5,382 bases of DNA, from positions 1 through 5,382 of the forward strand of contig JAKBRR010000149.1 of NCBI GenBank assembly GCA_021845325.1, given 5' to 3'. The translations under genes were made by a program, and so were the position numbers. Below the pieces are notes generated by a model that worked only from the letters and a program-made list of their open reading frames with translations, was not told the origin of the DNA and ran no database searches. Positions 1 through 5,363 of this stretch are shown one piece after another; positions within the stretch are counted from its first letter, which is position 1, and the number at the start of each line of letters is the position of its first letter. The DNA comes from Thermoplasmata archaeon. Lineage in GTDB: Archaea > Thermoplasmatota > Thermoplasmata > Thermoplasmatales > Thermoplasmataceae.

Positions 1-40
1 GCGAAATAATCTTATTGCCTTTGTCTTTACCCATGGCATT

Positions 41-125
41 GCGGAGGTTGCCGAGTCAGGTCAAAGGCGACAGACTCAAGATCTGTTTTCGTAGGGATTC
101 GCCGGTTCGAATCCGGCCCTCCGCA
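41..125 (+). tRNA. tRNA-Leu, anticodon CAA
   Basis: An 85-nt type II (long variable arm) tRNA that decodes UUG. Every arm can be drawn. The acceptor stem GCGGAGG (41-47) pairs with CCTCCGC (118-124), with discriminator A at 125. The D stem GCC/GGC is at 50-52/66-68. The anticodon stem ACAGA/TCTGT flanks loop CTCAAGA (75-81), with CAA at 77-79. A short variable stem TTC/GGA is at 88-90/95-97, and the T arm GCCGG-TTCGAAT-CCGGC is at 101-117. There is no intron and no encoded CCA (TCC follows), as is usual in archaea. An AT-rich stretch at 4-16 lies about 25-35 nt upstream and could be its TATA box, but this is weak. It converges on the HEPN gene, leaving 36 bp between them. tRNA 3' ends are common integration sites, but no copy of this 3' end occurs elsewhere in the window. 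Confidence 0.97.
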
Positions 126-161
126 TCCCCATTTTGGTTTATGTGGTGAAAGCATATTTCT

Positions 162-857
162 TCACGTTTCTTTAACACCTTTGAACAGAAGTGTTTCTAA
201 GTGCTTATCCCATTCACTGCGAGCGTCATAGTGACCCATTATGATTAAGCTAAGAACTTGACGCAGATATTCTATACCATTATGAGAAATATTGTAAATA
301 GAATCTTGTCCTTCAAAATCTCGACTTCCGTGAACTAGTGTAGAACGTGTATTATAAATTTCTTTGAGTTTCTCGGAAATTGTACTGGCTTCAGTTGCAG
401 TTCGGCTCAGTAGTAATGCACCATACAATCTAAACCTGCATGAGAGTTCTGTGAACTGATCTTTGGGCAGTAGTACTGATTCTAGGCCAATAGTCGCATA
501 CATTAGAACATCTGACTGATCACTCCTGAGAGCACACATCATATATCTAGAAGCAGCAATTTTATCCCATGAATTTTCAATATCTGAACTTTTGAACAAC
601 TTTTCAAATGGCTCAATTCGTTCTTGATCTATTTCTGTAAAACTAGTATCTTGAGAGGTATCAAATGCAATTGGTTGTGAAAAGGGTTCGATGGAATTCA
701 CCAGACCGACTTCTCCTGTCTTGAGATATCCTAATGAATATGCAGTTCCTCCTCCAGCCAACCTCAACGCAAACAAAACCTCCCTGACAATTTTGTCAGG
801 TTTCTCAGGCTTAAATGTCTTGTGTGGGTGAAGTGTGTTGCACAATTCAATAGGCAT
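162..857 (-). CDS. HEPN/Apea-like domain protein, probably 5'-truncated
   Basis: A 231-residue protein whose C-terminal half resembles the Apea-like HEPN family, which is associated with defence islands and often has RNase activity or serves as an RNA-binding toxin scaffold. Visible hallmarks are a helical stretch around 113-150 containing ATIGLESVLLP, where family members have an A-L-E-x-L core, followed by the motif R171-STLV-H176-G, the R-x4-H HEPN signature. The first 55 or so residues (DKIVREVLFALRLAGGG) look like the middle of a longer protein. The ATG lies inside the transposase tail, overlapping it by 11 bp, and an in-frame stop lies two codons upstream. The original N-terminus therefore appears to have been removed at the insertion-sequence junction, and the present start is a secondary one with no recognisable Shine-Dalgarno of its own. 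The bases used are AT-richer than in the transposase. The R-x4-H pair is intact, so some activity is possible. Family assignment is fairly sure; in vivo expression is unknown. Confidence 0.75.
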   Translation of the reverse strand: MPIELCNTLHPHKTFKPEKPDKIVREVLFALRLAGGGTAYSLGYLKTGEVGLVNSIEPFSQPIAFDTSQDTSFTEIDQERIEPFEKLFKSSDIENSWDKIAASRYMMCALRSDQSDVLMYATIGLESVLLPKDQFTELSCRFRLYGALLLSRTATEASTISEKLKEIYNTRSTLVHGSRDFEGQDSIYNISHNGIEYLRQVLSLIIMGHYDARSEWDKHLETLLFKGVKET

Positions 858-1455
858 GTGTCATCTCCCTGAGAATGTTGTAATACTGCGCCTTCAGTGC
901 AATCTCCTGAACTATGTAGTCAGGCCTGTTGGCCTTAATCACCTCGCCCATGGTTCTCTTGAGGCCTGAGAAATATATCTTCACATTCCATCTTTTTCCA
1001 TAATCAACAGATTCCTTCCATTCCTTTTCTGATGTCCTCCGGATCTGTCTGACTATTTTCGCTCTTGCAGGCGATCCCCTGCTCCTTGTGGATGCATTCC
1101 TCCTGGGCGGTATTACTGTATTCTCCCCGAATGTGTTGTATATGGTCTTTGAATCATAACCCCTGTCTGCAAATATTCTGGCAATTCCCTCCAGTGACCT
1201 GAAGGGAACATTGCACACTGCACGTAATTTTGCAAGGAATGTTATGAATGCATTTGGCGTCTTGTAGGGATGGTCTCTCTTTCCCCTGTTGTTATCTGCA
1301 AGGAGTATCTTCCAGTTCATGAGAAATGAAGGGTCCATGAGATCCTCCATCCTGTCCACCAGGGACCTGTTGTAAATGTCATACCTCCTGTCCGAACCGA
1401 TCCAATATCTTCTTTTGCTTCTATTGCCTGTGGCTGTGATTGGCTTTGGTGTCAT
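847..1455 (-). pseudogene. IS5-like DDE transposase, internally deleted and active-site mutated
   Basis: A 202-residue remnant of an IS5/IS4-type DDE transposase, open from the ATG at 1455. The N-terminal third (residues 1 to about 95: NRSKRRYWIGSDRRYDIYNR, then PYKTPNAFITFLAKL) is the usual N-terminal helical region. The sequence then jumps from SLEGIARIFA straight into DRGYDSK, the block around the second catalytic Asp. The central segment that should carry the first catalytic Asp is absent. Full-length relatives are, from memory, roughly 100 residues longer. The join falls near 1165-1170 and stays in frame. The C-terminal signature Y-x2-R-x3-E-x6-K reads YGKRWNVKIYFSGLK, so the catalytic Glu is Lys (codon AAG at 979-981, one transition from GAG). 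The protein should not transpose. A TTG at 1464 is in frame, but the ATG is preferred because it leaves room for the GGGGAGTGAT Shine-Dalgarno. The 3' end overlaps the HEPN gene. Confidence 0.85.
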
Positions 1456-1468
1456 ACAAACCAATCAC

Positions 1469-1494
1469 TCCCCTGTATTTCATTATACAGGGGA
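1469..1494 (-). promoter_or_regulatory. 10-bp hairpin occluding the transposase ribosome-binding site
   Basis: A perfect inverted repeat: TCCCCTGTAT (1469-1478) and ATACAGGGGA (1485-1494) around a 6-nt loop. On the transcribed minus strand the second arm ends in CAGGGGA, which runs directly into GTGAT, so the stem contains the GGGGA half of the Shine-Dalgarno GGGGAGTGAT that precedes the transposase ATG at 1455. Folding would hide the ribosome-binding site, a known way for insertion sequences to block translation from read-through transcripts. Read-through could come from the upstream AIPR gene, which is transcribed in the same direction. A TTTAAA box at 1531-1536 on the same strand might be a local promoter, in which case the hairpin would also form in the element's own transcript. 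Acting as an AIPR terminator is an alternative, but no U-run follows the stem. Confidence 0.5.
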
Positions 1495-1607
1495 ATTATG
1501 AAACGCACTTTGCAGTTCCATATAATAACATTTAAATTATCTATTCCAAAACTCAATAAATAGACTTTGCAGAAATTAATGAATGAAAATTCCGGGAGAA
1601 ATAGAGG

Positions 1608-3434
1608 TTAAGATAGGACTTCCCTGAAGATATCTGAAGCCAACTTTTCCTGTTCGACAAATTCTTTGGTGTTTTCTTCAAAGAGATTTGTAATGTCTTC
1701 TTGGTTCTTGAAAAATGTCGTGTGATATTTCCCTTCATTTACCAAGGCTTTCTTATACGTTCTATATATGATTTCATACAAGTTATCTGCAACCCCAGTC
1801 AGTCTATTTGCCAGCTTATCATAATCCTCCGAATTTACATAAGATTCCTCAAATAGCTCAGTGAACTTCTTTTCCCCATCTTTGAGCCTCAACAGTGCAT
1901 TATAGAATATTTTATCTATAACAAAATGAGCCGGTCTCTTGAACACATACTCTTTGTCAAATTCATCATGGAATTGTGCCTTTGTCCAAGATATGTTAAA
2001 TGAAACTAGGAAATCTATTTCATACATCGCAAGACTCGATGTTGCTGAAAGTTCACTTGTGAAGATCTCCTCGTAAATTTCACCAAAGAAATAATTTTCT
2101 CCTTGACCATAGGCAAGAGCGGGATTGAATTTTATTGCCACAATCGCTCTCGCCAATGCAAGGTTGTTAATTGGGTCTGGAAAACAATGAGATTTTATTG
2201 AAGCATTTAGACTCGATACTGTCCTAAAATCTTCTCCACTTTTAATCTCATAATACCAACCCCTCTTTAGCATTTCTCTGTGCAATCTTATTTGAACGGA
2301 GTCATTTGATTTCAGGTCCCTTTTCTTAACAGGATTGGAACTATTTTGATAAAAAACTATCTTGTCCATTAAGTCGTTGTCATCGCTAGCTATGACTCTA
2401 ACCAGTGCATCTGCTTTTGTATCTCCCGAATAGTTTCTAATCGATGTAATGGTCTGACATCCGTTTATTACTTGAGGGTCGTCCAGTCTTATGTGTTTAT
2501 TGTCGCTGTCATTATTTGCATCTCTGCATAGAATGGTGATGCCATTATTATAAAACCAGAAGTTTGAACTGTCTTCTGGGTTTTTTAAAGTATCTGTTAT
2601 TCTAATATTGGTCTCACTTTTATCGAGGAAATTCCTAACATTTTTTCTAAATAGTATATTTCTGTCATAATGCAAGGCAAAGCTTTTCAACTCTTCCGCA
2701 TCAACATTAAAGACCCAGGCCCTAGTTCTACCATTCTTATATAGTGAACCTTCGGTTTTGTATTTTAAATCATACGGAGGTGAGAAAGGAAGAAAGTTTC
2801 TTTCACTATCTCTATAAAATGCAATTATATTGTCAAAGTAAAAAATTCTTAATTTCTTAATGTAACTCTGTTTTAAAGTTGTATGAAGTATTTCATCAAT
2901 TCTATTATTTCTCTTATGTGTTGTAATGAAAATACTTTCCACAGTATACCCTTGGTGATAGTATTTGTGGAAAGCATTCCTGAGTAGTTCCTTAGTTCTC
3001 GGATTTCCACTAGCTATGGCTGCTTCAAAAGAATCTGGAGATGAGAAATAGCTGTCAATAGCTGAAAATAATTTTACTTCACTTTCACTTTGAATTCTTG
3101 CATCACCATCTTTCGAATATTTGGATTGTATGAGCGTAACAGTTCTCTCTAAATCGTTTATAAGACAAGCATCAATGCCTTTGTCGTTGGTTCCATCACA
3201 AATAAATTTGCTTATAGTGACCTGGTCAGTTCCATACAAATTATTGATGAACCAATAAATGAAGGCATGATAGTCTCTGATGCCCCCGCCCATTTTCGCT
3301 ATAATTCTACTTATGTCCTCTTTGATTTTTGTAAAGTCTTCAGAATTGCTCATTCTATGTTTAACGTCGAAGTTAATATAAAAATAGCGATAAAATTCTT
3401 CGACTTGGTAAATTTCAATCTTGTTTGTATTCAT
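1608..3434 (-). CDS. AIPR-family abortive infection / phage resistance protein
   Basis: A 608-residue, apparently intact cytoplasmic protein of the AIPR family (PF10592), whose founding members act in abortive phage resistance. The family-defining core is clear: NFWFYNNGITILC (291-303), DPQVINGCQT (319-328), and N-P-V-K-x2-DL-x-SND (367-378). N-terminally, D80-GTNDKGID88 followed by LIQSK (101-105) has the D...QxK pattern of Mrr-like PD-(D/E)XK nucleases, so DNA or RNA cleavage is a plausible effector activity. This is inferred from motif spacing only. The C-terminal part (about 480-608) is helical, charged and not recognised. There is no signal peptide or membrane segment. The ATG at 3434 is preceded by only a weak purine stretch (AAGAAGG about 14 nt upstream), consistent with a short or absent leader. 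It diverges from the 432-residue gene across 64 bp. The downstream neighbour in the same direction is the defective transposase, 152 bp beyond the stop. Family assignment is strong; the mechanism is not known. Confidence 0.9.
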   Translation of the reverse strand: MNTNKIEIYQVEEFYRYFYINFDVKHRMSNSEDFTKIKEDISRIIAKMGGGIRDYHAFIYWFINNLYGTDQVTISKFICDGTNDKGIDACLINDLERTVTLIQSKYSKDGDARIQSESEVKLFSAIDSYFSSPDSFEAAIASGNPRTKELLRNAFHKYYHQGYTVESIFITTHKRNNRIDEILHTTLKQSYIKKLRIFYFDNIIAFYRDSERNFLPFSPPYDLKYKTEGSLYKNGRTRAWVFNVDAEELKSFALHYDRNILFRKNVRNFLDKSETNIRITDTLKNPEDSSNFWFYNNGITILCRDANNDSDNKHIRLDDPQVINGCQTITSIRNYSGDTKADALVRVIASDDNDLMDKIVFYQNSSNPVKKRDLKSNDSVQIRLHREMLKRGWYYEIKSGEDFRTVSSLNASIKSHCFPDPINNLALARAIVAIKFNPALAYGQGENYFFGEIYEEIFTSELSATSSLAMYEIDFLVSFNISWTKAQFHDEFDKEYVFKRPAHFVIDKIFYNALLRLKDGEKKFTELFEESYVNSEDYDKLANRLTGVADNLYEIIYRTYKKALVNEGKYHTTFFKNQEDITNLFEENTKEFVEQEKLASDIFREVLS

Positions 3435-3498
3435 TATAAATTAATAACCTTCTTAGAGAAAAAAATATTATCTCATGCATTCTATGTTGAGAATATAG
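3435..3498. promoter_or_regulatory. Shared divergent promoter region with central AATATT palindrome
   Basis: The 64 bp between the two divergent start codons are very AT-rich. The self-complementary hexamer AATATT occupies 3464-3469, leaving exactly 29 bp to the ATG on either side. Archaeal TATA boxes centre about 25-27 bp upstream of the transcript start, so this one box could serve both directions and give leaderless or nearly leaderless mRNAs. That fits the absence of a good Shine-Dalgarno before either gene. A second candidate, TATAAATTAA at 3435-3444, lies too close to the AIPR start for that gene but could in principle drive the plus-strand gene with a longer leader. No operator-like inverted repeat was seen apart from the hexamer itself. 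Confidence 0.45.
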
Positions 3499-4797
3499 AT
3501 GAGAACCAAAATAGAGAGGCCTAAGAATGTCGGATTAGGCTACAAATTCGGTAAGGGAGTTAAACACATCTTCTCTTCAGTATCGGGTGAATCTGATGCA
3601 GCTGGAAGGAGAGTGGAAGATTCCGCTAAAGATTATATTTTAGGCCATTTTTTTATGCCTGACATAAGGAAATTACTAGAAGATTTCAATCTGGAAGATC
3701 CTGCCGTCAAAAAAGACACAGAAACGGGGAAGATCATTGAGGTTCACAAATCGATCGATGAATATCGTAAATATGTGAAAGAGAAAGTGAAGTTGTCAGA
3801 ATTAGAACGATATATAAGGAGAAATCCACAACTTACAGACACAATTACTCTAAATGGAATTAAACCTAGTGAAATCGCAAATTATGTAAGGAAGGTTGCT
3901 TCTATTAACGAGGAAATACACTGGACAATTCAACACGTACTTCGTGACTTGATTGACGAATATGAGAAAAAATTTGATCCAGAAAAATATAGGGATTTTT
4001 GGCTTGAGGAGATGAGAAAAAACTACGGGCGATTCCAATATGCAGTAAATAACCTACGTAGTGAAGAGGGGAAATTATCGGAGCTAAAATTTAACCCCAT
4101 TATCTTTGAAAGTGTAATTAACACCTCTAAAGAATGTAAAGTATTGTATGGCGAACTCCATGATTTGATAGAAAAAGGTACTTATAAAAAATCAGACTTA
4201 CAAACTTATTTTAATATATTTCTTGATAAAAATACAATTATAAACGCACAAATCGGCAAAATAAGCAGAATAAACTTCGAACTAGAACTCAATCCTAACA
4301 AACAAGACCTGATGGATTATTTAGTTGAGATTAGGAAAATAATAAACAATCTGTTTCTTTCAAAGTTCGAAAAAAAGCTTATCGAACAAGACGAACCTTC
4401 CTTAATTCAAGTAAGCGACGAATGCGAAGATGAGAAGGGCTTTGTGGTTAACTTAGCAGCGCTTGGGAATTTGATCGATAAGATGAATGCGACTGTTTTA
4501 AAGTCGTTTTTGAAGAGTAAAGTAAAAGATGGTACCATAAACCAACTGGAGCAGTTTCTTAAAGAAAATATTCCTGATTATAATCCAAAGATAATCAAGA
4601 ATTTAAGAGATATTATGACATTACGCAATCAATGGCCAATACATGACGATACATCAAGAGGTATTGTGGTTGCAAAGGAGATATATGGTTCATACCCTCC
4701 AACTGACTATAAGAAATTCTGGTCATTAGTATTGAAACTGTATATTGAGAGCCTTACTTTATTGAGGTCGTGTTTAGGATATGATTCATCTTTGTAA
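3499..4797 (+). CDS. Uncharacterised protein with predicted C-terminal HEPN-like domain
   Basis: A 432-residue, soluble, highly charged and mainly helical protein that I cannot place in a named family. The N-terminus is basic (RPKNVGLGYKFGKGVKHIF). The segment from about 53 to 300 is rich in Lys/Glu helices with likely coiled-coil character (e.g. 85-110 and 270-295) and shows no nucleotide-binding motif. The C-terminal 70 residues carry KNLRDIMTLR followed by R376-N-Q-W-P-I-H382 and then a helix with FWSLVLKLYIESLTLLR. An Arg followed by a polar residue, with His five residues on, between two helices is the pattern of HEPN ribonucleases (R-x4-6-H), so an RNase or RNA-binding role is inferred. 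The ATG at 3499 is the first in frame, sits 29 bp from the AT-rich box and has at best a weak GAGAAT ahead of it. Divergence from the AIPR gene suggests a joint defence role. The HEPN link is moderate and the overall function is unknown. Confidence 0.7.
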   Translation: MRTKIERPKNVGLGYKFGKGVKHIFSSVSGESDAAGRRVEDSAKDYILGHFFMPDIRKLLEDFNLEDPAVKKDTETGKIIEVHKSIDEYRKYVKEKVKLSELERYIRRNPQLTDTITLNGIKPSEIANYVRKVASINEEIHWTIQHVLRDLIDEYEKKFDPEKYRDFWLEEMRKNYGRFQYAVNNLRSEEGKLSELKFNPIIFESVINTSKECKVLYGELHDLIEKGTYKKSDLQTYFNIFLDKNTIINAQIGKISRINFELELNPNKQDLMDYLVEIRKIINNLFLSKFEKKLIEQDEPSLIQVSDECEDEKGFVVNLAALGNLIDKMNATVLKSFLKSKVKDGTINQLEQFLKENIPDYNPKIIKNLRDIMTLRNQWPIHDDTSRGIVVAKEIYGSYPPTDYKKFWSLVLKLYIESLTLLRSCLGYDSSL

Positions 4798-4804
4798 ATT
4801 CCAC

Positions 4805-4828
4805 TTAAGAGTTTAGAAAATCTCTTAA
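4805..4828 (+). terminator. Small hairpin after the 432-residue gene, possible 3' end signal
   Basis: TTAAGAG (4805-4811) and CTCTTAA (4822-4828) form a 7-bp inverted repeat starting 8 nt after the stop codon. It could fold two further pairs past a T-T mismatch. It is followed by A residues rather than a T-run, so it is not a standard intrinsic terminator on the plus strand. It may instead protect the mRNA 3' end or be chance in AT-rich sequence. Confidence 0.25.
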
Positions 4829-4904
4829 AAAAGTCAGGCATATATTGTTAAATTTGCGTGGTTGTCTTCAGTTTGTAGCGGGTAATTTAAATCATTTCTC
4901 TCAT

Positions 4905-4928
4905 TTCTTCTCGCATGTACGAGAAGAA
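4905..4928 (+). promoter_or_regulatory. Hairpin presenting the ISL3 start codon in its loop
   Basis: TTCTTCTCG (4905-4913) and CGAGAAGAA (4920-4928) are perfectly complementary over 9 bp. The 6-nt loop CATGTA contains the presumed ATG start at 4915-4917. If transcribed, it could limit initiation at the transposase start. The stem has stayed perfect although the downstream gene has decayed. It may simply reflect the coding sequence Y-E-K-K facing a pyrimidine-rich leader. Confidence 0.35.
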
Positions 4929-5251
4929 GCTTTTCCAGATGGCATTGAACCTTTCAGATCCGCCATGGCACGTTGTTTAGATCGATTTTGACCAGCCTGC
5001 AGGAAGGATCGACATCCACATAGATTTCCGCTAAGGCTCAAGATTCCTGTGCCCTGAATGCTCTTCCGAGTGTCCTGTGCATGACACCATAAAGATGGAG
5101 TGGAGGCATCTCAATTTCTTCCAGTACCGTGCATATATCCATGCCAGGGAGCCAAGGATAAAGTGTCTCGAACATATGGAATAAAGACAGTGAATGTGCA
5201 ATGGGCCAATATGGGTTTCGGTTTCACACTGTCATTCGAGGCAATGGTTAC
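4915..5251 (+). pseudogene. ISL3-family transposase relic, N-terminal part only
   Basis: Read through its lesions, this stretch encodes about 112 residues of the N-terminus of an ISL3-type transposase. It runs MYEKKLFQMALNLSDPPW, then IDFDQPAGRIDIHIDF, the zinc-finger segment FLCPECSSECPVHD, then WRHLNFFQYRAYIHAR, and finally IKCLEH with GIKTVNVQWANMGFGFTL. The CPEC and C-x2-H elements match the zinc-binding domain (zf-ISL3 type) that binds the ends of these elements. There are three visible lesions: TAG at 4978-4980, TAA at 5032-5034 (both probably former Lys or similar codons), and a frameshift at 5176-5177 equivalent to two extra bases (AT) after the codon for His. Homology stops abruptly around 5250, where IS21-like sequence begins, so the DDE catalytic domain is missing from this side. 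It is not functional. The family call is from recalled conserved blocks and is fairly secure. Confidence 0.8.
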
Positions 5252-5256
5252 TGTAA

Positions 5257-5328
5257 TCGCCGGTTGATTTTTGTGCATTTTCGCCGGAATAAAAGTGATC
5301 CAGATCGCCGGTTTAATTCTGATCCATT
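5257..5328 (+). repeat. Three 24-bp tandem repeats, probable transposase-binding sites
   Basis: TCGCCGG recurs at 5257, 5281 and 5305, exactly 24 bp apart. Within each 24-bp unit, positions 1-7 (TCGCCGG), 11 (A), 16-17 (TG) and 20 (C) are the same in all three, and units 2 and 3 also share TGATCCA at positions 16-22. The rest is AT-rich and variable. Conserved blocks in phase with about two helical turns, lying just inside an element end, match the multiple terminal repeats of IS21-family elements, which are thought to bind the transposase. Confidence 0.75.
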
Positions 5329-5363
5329 TCCTTATGTGGAAGAGGGTCTGAATTGTACCGGCT

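Larger units (their letters stand above)
847..1494 (-). mobile_element. IS5-like insertion sequence remnant (termini not resolved)
   Basis: This span covers the defective transposase and its upstream hairpin. The upstream limit may lie at or just beyond the palindrome at 1469-1494. On the downstream side the sequence turns directly into the HEPN coding region, with no terminal repeat matching the upstream side that I could find by eye. The element was therefore probably truncated or recombined at its 3' end, and no target-site duplication can be assigned. Its sequence is visibly richer in G and C than the genes on either side, which suggests a separate origin. Confidence 0.6.

Noticed and set aside
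101..125. Second copy of the tRNA-Leu 3' end (attachment site)
   Set aside because: I looked for TTCGAATCCGG and the acceptor end elsewhere on both strands of the window and found no copy.
146..165. Short inverted repeat GTGAA/TTCAC after the HEPN stop as a terminator
   Set aside because: It has only 5 bp, overlaps the stop codon and has no following T-run, so it is too weak to support.
1456..1464. TTG at 1464 as the transposase start
   Set aside because: It would overlap or abut the GGGGAGTGAT Shine-Dalgarno. The ATG at 1455 has workable spacing.
1507..1572. Direct repeat ACTTTGCAG at 1507-1515 and 1564-1572, considered as a target duplication
   Set aside because: The two copies lie 57 bp apart on the same side of the IS5-like remnant and do not flank any element, so this is probably chance.
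1553..1738. 61-codon open frame on the minus strand overlapping the AIPR 3' end
   Set aside because: It is out of frame inside a well-supported gene, with no ribosome-binding site and Ser/Lys-rich filler typical of AT-rich shadow frames.
3267..3524. 85-codon open frame on the plus strand over the divergent start region
   Set aside because: It lies antisense to the AIPR N-terminus and crosses the intergenic promoter. The protein is low-complexity and hydrophobic with no family resemblance, so it is a shadow frame.
3850..4038. 62-codon open frame on the minus strand inside the 432-residue gene
   Set aside because: It is antisense to a clear coding region, and its hydrophobic composition is explained by the complement of Lys/Glu-rich codons.
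5257..5328. CRISPR-like array
   Set aside because: The unit is only 24 bp with a 7-bp fully conserved core and variable remainder, there are only three units, and it sits at an insertion-sequence end. Transposase-binding repeats explain it better.
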